Part shown: piece after piece, positions 55,519-64,000 of the stretch
How the letters are laid out: each line of letters opens with the position of its first letter
Numbering within the stretch: the first letter of the stretch is position 1
Origin: Lasiosphaeria ovina
Lineage: Eukaryota > Ascomycota > Sordariomycetes > Sordariales > Lasiosphaeriaceae
Length of the DNA stretch: 64,000 nucleotides
Direction of reading: 5' to 3'
Assembly (NCBI GenBank): GCA_033439765.1
Contig: JAULSN010000002.1
Location: 4,712,001-4,776,000 of the forward strand
The notes under the pieces: model-generated
The model's database searches: none
Seen by the model: only the letters and a program-made list of their open reading frames with translations
What the model was told of the DNA's origin: nothing
Made by a program: the position numbers and the translations under genes

Positions 55519-58476
55519 GTTGGCGGTATTTATGAACCAATTACTAGTAGTCGTATGGGGTATGGATGTATTTTGTCGTGTAACTGATCAGAGCGGGGGG
55601 GGTAGAGACTCGGGGTGGGAGCCTTGTGGCGTTGGTGTCTCTGATGATGAAAGGTGAGCAAAGATATGTGACTACGTAGCTAACCAAAACGTACGCACCG
55701 AAATCGAGTGTGGTACACGGCGGGTTGAGTCCCAAACCCGGTGACCGCGACTCGCAATGCGAGAAGGGAGAATCTAGGGACGAAACTGGCGACTTTCAAC
55801 ACGTAGGCGGGCGCTCCAAGTGAATACGGGAGAGGCCAGGTCAATCGAGGGCAGCGATCGAGCCGATCGCTGGAAAATTATCGAGGCGGCCGGCGGTCGG
55901 CTCAGGCGCGGACGAACGACTCAGGCGAATGTGACGAAAACATGGGGATTCGTCGTGACGAAATGCCTTGGCGGATCGCAAAAGGAGAACAGTCGCAGGC
56001 AGGCTGCAAAGAGGCTGCCCACGATGTGACCGGGGTGGTGGCGGTCAACGAAGGGGCTGCTCAGTTCCTCGACGTGATGTGCGGTGATGCGAGGGGACGC
56101 TCGACGTGCGGACACAGCACAGCGGCGGTGGTAAAAGGGCGAAGACGCAGGGTGCAAGAACCGCACTCGGACAAGTGAGGCAGAGGCAAGGTCGGCCCTC
56201 GGCTGTGGTGCGAGGGAAGGGTTGGCGATGAGGGCTCCAGGCGGTTAGGGGGATGACAAAGAAGGGGTGTGAAGTGCTGGGATGCACTCGACTGGGTTGG
56301 TCGTGGCCTGCGAATCTCAGGACAGACACTGGCTGGTCAAGTGGGCCGGCCACTGTGAGGTTCGACGGCAACTGGACCGTGTGGGAGTGGGAAGTACAGG
56401 GGTCTGGCACGATGAGGGGTAAGAGCGCGCTCTGTCCGGGCCATTTGGTGTGGGTGCCGTTTGGTTTTTTTAAGCTCCCCTAGGTTGGCCTAGCGATGTA
56501 CGAGGTCTACGGCCCGGAAGGCGTGTGGCAGCCAGGTACCGCCTTAGCCCTACTAACCAAGCCCGTCGCTGGCTCAGGCTCAACGAGGCGACCAAAGGAG
56601 ATTGGCTGCTTCAAGCGCGAACCTAGCCCGTAGCACCGCAGGTTTGAGATGCTGGTGGTAAAGGGGCTCTCTCTAGCCCCAATTCTGCTGTATTTCGCAC
56701 TTTGGTTTGGCTTGGTGATGCCTTGAATGCAGGCTTGAATGTCTCGAAAAGGCTTCCCGTTTGGAGTTCCCGTCTGCTAGCTGTCCGTATTGAATCTAAC
56801 TGTATTGTACTTACATACTGTACATACTGTACGACACCTGCTTTACTCTTGGATTGGGCGCCTACCTAAGTTGTGTACAGTACGGCGTCTGCGTCTGCGT
56901 CTGCGTCTGCATCTGCGTCTGCAAAGCTGCCAAGACAGTATCACAGATATATCTAGAGGATGGATCACTGCACAGCCGGATCCATCTCCTGGTGGAGGGG
57001 GGCCTGATGCACCTTCAACAATCCACGAGCAAACAAATGCGCTTGGTACACCGTGACATTACATCAACTCCTTCTACCAGACCTTACCTACCTGACCTGA
57101 GTAGGAAGCTACAATCCGGCCTGGTCTAACTCAAGTTAGTGTGATACTGCGAGCCCATAACTTTCCAACTTTCCTACCTAAATATCTCCACGATAGGTAA
57201 GGTAGCAAAGTGCGTGAGTTAAAAGTTAAGAGATATCGACGAGAGGACTTTTTGTTTCGTATGGCCTTGCTCATTAATTCAGTACCCTTTTCTGTTTGAA
57301 ATAGGTATCTATCATCGAGTTAGCAATCGACTGGAATGTGGCAATCTAGAACGTTTCACATCTGGCCCAATGCAAAACATGTGCCTAAATCAGGCTTGGC
57401 AAAGACAGGATGGACCAAACGGCATCCAAATATTACGGTAGTAATGTATGGTCGTGACATAACTAATGACTGCTCCTATGGCTTATATCGTGTCCTCCAT
57501 CACCAGGCTGGTTAAAAATACTGAAGCTGGAGCGCAAATGGGGAATGGATGTTTTGGCGTTGCAAATCCCGGAAGGCTGTGCTGAAACGATCTGTCGGCG
57601 TCCAATACCAGCGGGCCGGCGGCTTGGCCAAGGGTTCACGCCGTGCCGGAACTCCCACGTCGCATTTACGGACGCCCTTTTAGTGAATGCCCGGCTATGA
57701 ACCCCCTAATCCTCTCCGCGTAAAGAGCAAGCGGGCAGCAAGAAGAGTACACTAGCGGGAAGAGGCGCCATCACAGCCTGGCCCGCGTTGTCGGAGGCGA
57801 GAGAGGAAGGACATTGAATCGGCTTGAATGCCGCCGCGATTCATTATTTATTTGACTATAGCTCACAAAACAGACAGATCAGGCGATGTTTCGAGGACAG
57901 CAGGGTCCAGGCCTCCATGGTAGCAAAATACCATCTGTGACAAGATCCGTGCAAATTTGGAAACAGCCGCTGGCTGTCTACTCGAGTAGCGTACTGTGAT
58001 ACCGAAAAGGGGGTGTGCGGGGAGAGAAGAAAATGTGGGGGAAGGCCCGGAAGGGTTTGAGGGAGCAGCAGCCTTCTCTGGAAAGTCCGGGTCCCTTCCG
58101 CTTCCAGACCCTCGCAGCCCGTTCCTCGCCGCAGCCCGCTCTCGCTGGCCAACCCCAGCCCACCAACCAAACGACGACTCTTGGCTTACACTGTGCAGTA
58201 CGCACCTCATTGCTCATGTCCTCATCGGAGAGCGGACTTTTTACTCATTCCCATTAGTTTATCTTCTCGGCCGCCCGACTGTCTTGCCGATCCCATGCGA
58301 TGATATGCGCTCTGGTAACTGGCCTGCGGGAAGGATAAGCAAATAAGGAAAGGCATGAGGCGGATGCTCGTGCTGCATGCCGTCCCTGCGCGGCTAAAAA
58401 CTCACTGTGCGGCTGGCTGCCGATCTGCGTTCCAACAGCCCTGACGGCATCTCAGGTTGCGCCCCCTTCAAGTGTC
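55519..58476. other. 3-kb intergenic region upstream of CLA4
   Basis: It includes the CLA4 promoter (a CCAAT at about 55536) and otherwise unassigned DNA. Features seen are (GTCTGC)n near 56886-56922, many TACCTA-type motifs at 56865-57200, and an AT-rich patch at 57130-57320. No convincing gene was found. Confidence 0.45.
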
Positions 58477-59108
58477 TTACAACGTCAACAATGGCTCCAT
58501 CTTATTAGAAATCTCATCTTCCAACTGCAGTTCTTTCCGCCATCTTCGACGATTCGTGACCCACCAGTAAGTGGCCAAGAGATGTGTCAGCGAGTCTGCT
58601 TTCAAGGCCCTGTTGGAGGCCAGCTCGTCATCATGGTCGTCTTTTGCTTGCTCTGAAACGGAGGTATGCCTCTTCCTCTTGAGGCGCGACGTTGGCGCCA
58701 GGGGCAACGTTGTAGGATCTTGGCTGCCTTGTTAGCGCAGAGCATCATCAGCCTTGCAGTGGAGTGGGTTATGGAAGGTGGTCTTGCACGTAGAAGGGTC
58801 ATTAAGCAAAAGTACGGAAGAGGTATCGTAACTAATAAGAAAAACAGCGGGTGGCCCAGACAACAAACTGTGAATTCGTCAGCCACGCGTTTTGCAACTT
58901 CAAGTGGCCAACCCCGGTGCATGTGAAATCTTGCAGAAATTGCTCGTTTCAGAGTCATGACTGAGGTGCGCGGGAACCGGGCGGTCTTAGACGATCCGTC
59001 AAGCTTAGCAGAAGACGCATTCTTGGCCAAATCAGAATTTCTTTTGCGCATTTCTTTTGAGATACTGAGCGATGTATGACGAAGCGTAGCACAGATGTCT
59101 AAGATCAC
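58477..59108 (-). CDS. Possible small gene, exon structure unresolved
   Basis: Coding-like sequence runs on the minus strand but I could not join it into one model. A first block (about 59090-58880) encodes a basic peptide with KEMRKRNSDLAKNASSAKL, TARFPRTSVMTLKRAI and WPLEVAKRVADEFT. A second block in a different frame (58707-58477) encodes SRLKRKRHTSVSEQAKDDHD, SLTHLLATYWWVTNRRRW and KELQLEDEISNKMEP and ends at a stop. Between them lie possible splice signals: GTTTGT at 58869, and branch CTAAC with acceptor GGCAG near 58720-58735. No combination of donors and acceptors that I tried keeps both blocks in frame. It may be a small, rapidly evolving nuclear protein, or a decayed gene. I do not recognise the family. 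Confidence 0.3.
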
Positions 59109-59337
59109 AGAATATTGTCAGTGACCAACGTCGAGTGCAGAAATCATATAGACTCGAAACCCAGAGACGTAGATAGCCGGCACCTGCAAATCTCGTCTAT
59201 TACTCCTTTTGCCTGTTTCTAAATATACACAGGGTTACGACGGCCAACGTTTCGCTGAACTTCCTTTCCCGCGACTCCACCTTGAAGGCCATTGACATGT
59301 GCGAGTGACGTCTTTTGCATATCCATCTCGCTCAGCA

Positions 59338-61603
59338 TCAGCGGACTTCAAGCTCTTGAGCCTCGAAAACCGGCAGTTCGAACTCAATATCGCGCCATGA
59401 TTTGGCGCCGTTTACAAGTGACTGTATGGCGGCAATGATCTTGTCTTCGTCGGCGCGGACTTGGTGTGTGCTGTCTCGTTCGCGCAGAGTAACGCTGCCA
59501 TCCTTCACAGTCTGGAAGTCGATGGTGATGCCAAATGGCGTACCGAGCTCATCATTTCTGCTATACCGCTTGCCGATCGACGCCGACGAATCATCTACAC
59601 GGCTTGAGATGCCAACGGCTCGGAGCTTTTGGGATAGCTTGCGCGTGAATGGCCCGAACTCCTGGTTCGTGGAAAGAGGTACGATAAGGACCTTGGTCGG
59701 GGCCACAGCAGGAGGGAATGAGAGTACCTGCGGGTTTGTCAGCTGTATTTGGGGTTCAAGGGTTCACGCATGACTGGCTACTCACACCACGCGCCTCGTC
59801 GCCACCATCGCTTGCCCGGGTCCAGTAGTTATGCTCAATCAATGAGTATAGTATCCGCCCGATACCGAACGACGGCTCGATGACATTGGGCGTATATTCT
59901 CGGATGTTCTCTGTCCTCTTGCGAAATTCGAGGGTTAGCAGGTCTTTGCTGACTTCGACCTTGCCGTCACCAACTCCAGGGACATCAATGATAACTTTGC
60001 CGTTCTGCTCCATCTCCTTGGCCAACGTTTCACGCTGCTCCTGGCTCGTCGCCAGGATAGCGGCCTCGATTGTCTTGCCGTCCTTTTTATAGAACGGGCC
60101 AAACTTCTTCTTCTCAATAACCGTCTCCCACTCCTCAATGATCTTGGGCTCATCCAGACGTTCGCGCACAATTAGCGGCGCGCCAGTCTTCTTGGCGTGG
60201 ACGGTCAAGTCGTACGCACTCCTGTCAGCACAACCAACGCACTCAACCCAGCCAGTTGACGTCAAGAGCTCAGCATCCCAGCAATCGCAGGCGTAGTGGG
60301 CCATCTCGTTCGCCATATGCTGCCGGAAACGGATCTTTGACTGATCAATCCCGAGCTTCTCGAGGAAGAGATGAATTCGGGCCAAAAAGTAGCCAAGCGT
60401 CTCGTTATCGACAAGGCCATCCTTGACGGCCTTCCCGACTGCCATCTTCTTGACGGTAGTCTGTCCGGAGAGTTGTGTGTGGCGATCGAGAAGCACGAGT
60501 TCAATATCTTCAACTTCATGGAATCGGCTGTGCTTCTTGTGGCCCTCAGGGTCAACATAATGCTCGATCTCGGCCATTAGGAACTCGCGAACACGGAGGA
60601 GGCCAGCCCTGGGCGAGATCTCGTTTCTGTACGACTTTCCGATAGAAGCCGAGGCGAAAGGCATATTGCCCGTGTTGAACTCCAGCAGCTTAGCGAAGTT
60701 AAGGAATTGGCCCTGAGCTGTCTCGGGCCGGAGGTATCCGGCAAGATTGCTACTCGGACCAATCGATGTCTGGAACATGAGGTTGAAGGCAACCGGAGGG
60801 GTAGGCAGGACTCCGGTAGTCGGGTTCTTCAAGTCGTACTTGATGATAAGTTCGCCGAGCTGCTCGCCGTTGTAGTTGTCGATTTGCGCCAGAATCTCCT
60901 CGTACTCCTTGACAACAGCGTCGTCCAGCTTGATTGCCTCCTGGCCCTTGGTCTTCTTCTTCTTCTTCTTAGGGTCGACCTCCTTCTCCTCAACCTTCTC
61001 GCCGCGGGCCTCCTTGTCGCCCTTTAGCCTCGACTCAAGGACGTCCTCGACAAAGTGGTCGGCCCGGAGGATTTCCCCGTTCTTGGGATCTTTGCTATTG
61101 AAATTTAGCTGCTAGAATTCTCATAAATCAGGCGGCACGATAACTAACCACATCCAATCTGCGAATTTGTCAACGTGTCCACTGGTCTTGAGAACCTCGT
61201 GGGGGGTTAGGACGGTGCAGTCGACTTCAAGCATATCCTCCTCGAGAACGAAGTGCTTCCTCCAGATGTCAATGATGTTCGCCTGCAGGGCACAACCCGG
61301 CGGGCCATAATCGTAGAGACCCGACACGCCGCCGTAGATTTCAAACGAAGGGGTATAGAACATGCGCCGCCGGAGCATGGATTCAAGAACCGTTTTGTCC
61401 AGGGGCTGGCCCTTGAGCGTGGTGGCTGTCGTGGTCATCTTGATTTTGTGTTTTTTGGGTTTGCTGATGATGAAGCGACTGTAGGAGGGGGAGGCTGAGA
61501 ATTGGCGGATCGAAAAAGCCCTTGGGGTCGCGACGTTGCGGAGGTTGAATACTTTTCCACCAAGAAGTGATGCGATCGCGGGGATGTGAAGGAGCTGCTT
61601 CAT
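59338..61603 (-). CDS. GRS1: Glycyl-tRNA synthetase, cytosolic and mitochondrial forms
   Basis: Three exons (61603-61149, 61094-59786, 59727-59338; introns 54 and 58 nt) encode 717 residues from the ATG at 61603, or 662 from the in-frame ATG at 61436-61438. The enzyme is a class II homodimer that charges tRNA-Gly. Residues 1-45 of the long form ([16 protein letters not shown], Arg/Ser-rich, no acid) look like a mitochondrial presequence; the second Met ([14 protein letters not shown]) would give the cytosolic form. Visible landmarks are [33 protein letters not shown], motif 2 [16 protein letters not shown], and motif 3 [19 protein letters not shown]. The anticodon-binding domain begins [14 protein letters not shown]. 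The [20 protein letters not shown] junction confirms intron 1. A TGAGTCA site lies 29 bp upstream of the first ATG, and the gene is divergent from RPF1. Confidence 0.96.
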
Positions 61604-62025
61604 TGATGGCTCAGAACTCTGCCCAACCAGGTGAGTCACAGCTTTTACAGGCACTCCAAGTTAACGAGAAAGCTTTTATCCGAGTGTGGGCTCTTTTTTG
61701 CAGTGCCACTGCAGCTGAGACGACGGAGCCTAGAGCTGCCTTGTGCATGAGGGGACACTGCAGCTCCTCTTTGACTCCACGCGACAAACGGCACGGTAGC
61801 GGAGGCTTATCACCCAAGAGCGAATGTCCCAAAATTATATTCATCTATCCAGTATTAATGCCCCTCACTTCCTCTCGATACTGGAATATCAAAAGTCGAT
61901 GAGGGGCCCTGCAACCATGCGCTCGAGCCAGATCCTTGCCATCCAATTGCGACTAAGAAAAAAATTACGAGGCCTTGCATTTCCATCACCACCTTGGACA
62001 TCTAAAAGCCGGAAATCTGACAACA
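61604..62025. promoter_or_regulatory. Shared divergent promoter of GRS1 and RPF1
   Basis: 422 bp separate the start codons of the minus-strand glycyl-tRNA synthetase and the plus-strand ribosome-biogenesis factor. Both are translation-capacity genes, so co-regulation is plausible. A CPC1/GCN4-type site lies at the GRS1 end. Confidence 0.55.
61632..61638 (-). promoter_or_regulatory. CPC1/GCN4-type bZIP site (TGACTCA)
   Basis: A perfect TGACTCA palindromic-type site (TGAGTCA on the plus strand) lies 29 bp upstream of the GRS1 start. CPC1/Gcn4 activates amino-acid biosynthesis genes and several aminoacyl-tRNA synthetase genes during amino-acid starvation through this motif. The proximity is seen directly; the function is inferred. 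Confidence 0.55.
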
Positions 62026-63625
62026 ATGGGCTCTCAACAGAAACGGAGGCCATCCTCCGGAGGTTCTCTCTCTCTGAGAACCTCGAATAAACTGAGGCGG
62101 AAGTCGCTTTATGTCACGCAGAAAAAGGAAGCCAACAAATCCCGCCACGAGGAACGGCACCGACGGCGCAAAGAAGAGGCCAAGGACCCCGAGTTGAGAA
62201 GGGTACGGCTCGAGAACAATCAGCCGGCCAGCATCGATAAGAAGAGAATATGGGACGATGGCGACGATGACAGTCTTGGCGCGGTCGTAAACGTTGCCCA
62301 ATTGAAACGTCGACGTCTCGAGGCTGCGGCGGCGAGAGAGGCCGATGGGATCCAAGATGACCTGTCCGACGACGACGACGTTGATAGCATGCTTGGGTCT
62401 GACGACGAGCTCAAACCCAACGGAGAGGATGGGGAGGACGAGGAAGACGAGGAAGACGATGCGAAGGCAGAGCGGGATCAAAGCCGGCGGGCGCAACGGA
62501 CCCCGAGCCTCGCTCCATCGACGGCTTCAACGAATCTGGACCTGACCCCAGATTCTTTGGCGACAGAGTTCAAGCATCTCTTTGCCGACGAACCTTTGCA
62601 ATTTCCGAAGATATTGGTAACAACCGGAATAAATGCAACCATACACAAGGAGGCGCAAGACATTGCCGAACTCTTTCCGAATAGTAATTATTCTTCCTAA
62701 TTACGGTTGAAATCTTGGGCGAGAGAATGTCTTGATCAAAAGTTAACACACCGCCAGCTACCTACATCAGGCGAAGCGCGCATTTTCATTCGCACAAGTA
62801 CAGCGTCAGGGAGATCGCCAAGTTTGCCAAGAGTCAGTTTGCTGCTGTCGACCCCCTTTGCCCCGAGCTCTGCTAATGCGTATCCCTCTAGACCGAGGTT
62901 TTACGGCCCTTGTCGTTGTCCACGAGGATCTGAAAAAGCCAAGTCAACTTACAATCTGCCACTTGAACTCCGAGGCATCTGCACTTGGCCCGACTCTTAC
63001 GTACACCATCCGGGGATATCAACCTGGAAAGAGTCTTCTTGGCCATGGAAACCCAACAAACCATTACGTGAGACTCTCCTCTCTCTAACTTGCTCAATAC
63101 CGGGTAACTGACAACTTCTACAGCCTGAGCTCCTTCTCAACGGCTTTCAGACACCTTTGGGTCTTCTTGCCGCCAAATCTCTGTACACCCTTTTCCCCGC
63201 CAAGCCGGAGCTTGGTGGCAGACAAGTTGTAACATTGCACAATCAACGCGGTATGCGGCCCCACTTTCGCCCTCTACGAATACAAACACTAATTGCATAT
63301 TGGTATCCAGATTACATATTTGTCCGCCGGCATAGATACGTTTTCCGCGAGGCTCGACCAACCGAGAAGAACGTTGTGGGAGCCGATGGCAAGGAGCTGG
63401 AGGGGCTTCAGGGCATCCGTGCCGGCCTCCAAGAGATTGGACCCAGTAGGAATCCTTTATTCTGCCTAACTTTTGTTAAAAATGCTAATAACTGTGACAG
63501 GAATGACCTTGAAACTTCGCAGAGTAGACAAGGGGATAGGAAGGGCAGGCAGCGAGGGCGAGGATGCTCTCAAGTGGGAGTGGAAAACCAAGATGGAGAA
63601 GAAGAGAACACGGTTCAATCTTTAG
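62026..63625 (+). CDS. RPF1: Ribosome production factor 1 (Brix domain), 60S assembly
   Basis: Six exons (62026-62683, 62758-62832, 62892-63067, 63124-63250, 63311-63445, 63501-63625) encode 431 residues. The N-terminal third is highly charged: Lys/Arg-rich (NKLRRKSLYVTQKKEANKSR), then acidic (DDDDVDSMLGSDDELKP). The Brix domain spans about residues 205-410: FPKILVTTGINATIHKEAQD, SVREIAKFAKNRGFTALVVV, LTYTIRGYQPGKSLLGHGNP, PELLLNGFQTPLGLLAAKSL, NQRDYIFVRRHRYVFRE and RMTLKLRRVD. Rpf1 is a nucleolar pre-60S factor needed for 27S rRNA processing. The C-terminal KWEWKTKMEKKRTRFNL is typical of the family. All five introns are 50-74 nt and restore conserved sequence. The first donor is GTAATT, weaker than the others. 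Confidence 0.95.
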
Positions 63626-64000
63626 TTGGCCTTACGCCATATCCAGGCAATTCCTAGAGAGAAGCAAAATCAGATCCTTCGCGGATTTCGATGCATCCGT
63701 ACTACTGAAGGACAACTTGACATTGATGATGCATCGCAGACAGACTTTCAAGACCACGAAGACTGCTTTTATTACACGTATACTCCGTACTCCTCCTGGA
63801 CACAGCCGTAGCGTGCTCTAAGATGAAAATCCCAGTGACATCCCTACAAGGCAATTTGACAGGAACTATACAAAAAGAAAACCCATCCAGATAACCCGTT
63901 AAAACAACCAAGGAACAATCCACGATTTGGCTCTATTACATGGTATCCAAGAACGCCTTAAAGCCGGTAGGCTTGCCGAGCCCCCCAAAAAAGGAAAAAA
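63626..64000. other. Right edge, downstream of RPF1
   Basis: RPF1 3' UTR and intergenic DNA up to the window edge, which ends in an A-rich tract. A short open frame (63626-63811) follows the RPF1 stop but has no motif or ATG in good context. No feature is supported. Confidence 0.45.

Noticed and set aside
63626..63811. Short frame right after the RPF1 stop
   Set aside because: No ATG-initiated start, no motif; most simply 3' UTR of RPF1, whose C-terminus is already complete.

Overview
The window is nuclear DNA of a filamentous ascomycete, most likely a sordariomycete of the Sordariales/Chaetomiaceae type. The case rests on short introns (about 54-86 nt) with GTATGT/GTAAGT-like donors and CTAAC/CTGAC branch points, on ascomycete versions of SNX41/ATG20, PDS5/BimD/Spo76, RCO1, CLA4 and JSN1/PUF1, on a Fot1/pogo transposon decayed in the style of repeat-induced point mutation (RIP), and on TACCTAGGTA palindromes in noncoding DNA. 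Species cannot be fixed by eye. All gene models are my own splice predictions, checked for frame and for family motifs; no alignment or RNA data were used.

Layout. 1-4.5 kb: gene-free DNA holding a dead Fot1/pogo element (1404-3514, 44-bp terminal inverted repeats, TA target duplication). 4.5-6.1 kb: a proline-rich single-pass membrane protein with a possible in-frame extension. 6.8-7.8 kb (minus): a secreted protein with a 14-cysteine domain. 9.4-11.6 kb: SNX41 sorting nexin. 12.4-13.7 kb: CEG1 mRNA guanylyltransferase. 15.1-16.4 kb (minus): a mucin-like surface protein. 19.4-23.9 kb: PDS5 cohesin regulator. 24.6 kb: intron-containing tRNA-Ala(AGC). 25.6-28.0 kb (minus) and 28.8-30.4 kb (plus): SNF5 chromatin remodeller and an EBP1/PA2G4-type protein, divergent from a shared 0.77-kb promoter. 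31.8-36.8 kb: RCO1-type double-PHD subunit of the Rpd3S deacetylase. 38.0-38.7 kb: an unrecognised ORF broken by two TAG codons. 39.8-43.6 kb (minus): JSN1/PUF1 RNA-binding protein. 43.6-49.3 kb: 5.7 kb without a convincing gene. 49.3-50.6 kb: a type II membrane, glycosyltransferase-like protein. 52.5-55.5 kb (minus): CLA4 PAK kinase. 58.5-59.1 kb (minus): an unresolved possible gene. 59.3-61.6 kb (minus) and 62.0-63.6 kb (plus): GRS1 glycyl-tRNA synthetase and RPF1 ribosome-biogenesis factor, divergent from a 0.42-kb promoter with a CPC1/GCN4-type site next to GRS1.

Most of the window is conserved housekeeping gene space (chromatin, cohesion, RNA capping, translation, signalling). Lineage-specific content is limited to secreted/surface proteins and transposon remains. 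There is no secondary-metabolite cluster, CRISPR or virus. The observations most worth following are the stop-riddled but frameshift-free ORFs, the in-frame extension after the TAG at 5813, a GC-AG intron in SNX41, a 739-nt RCO1 intron with a 23-G run, and the two in-frame start codons of GRS1 beside a starvation-response site.
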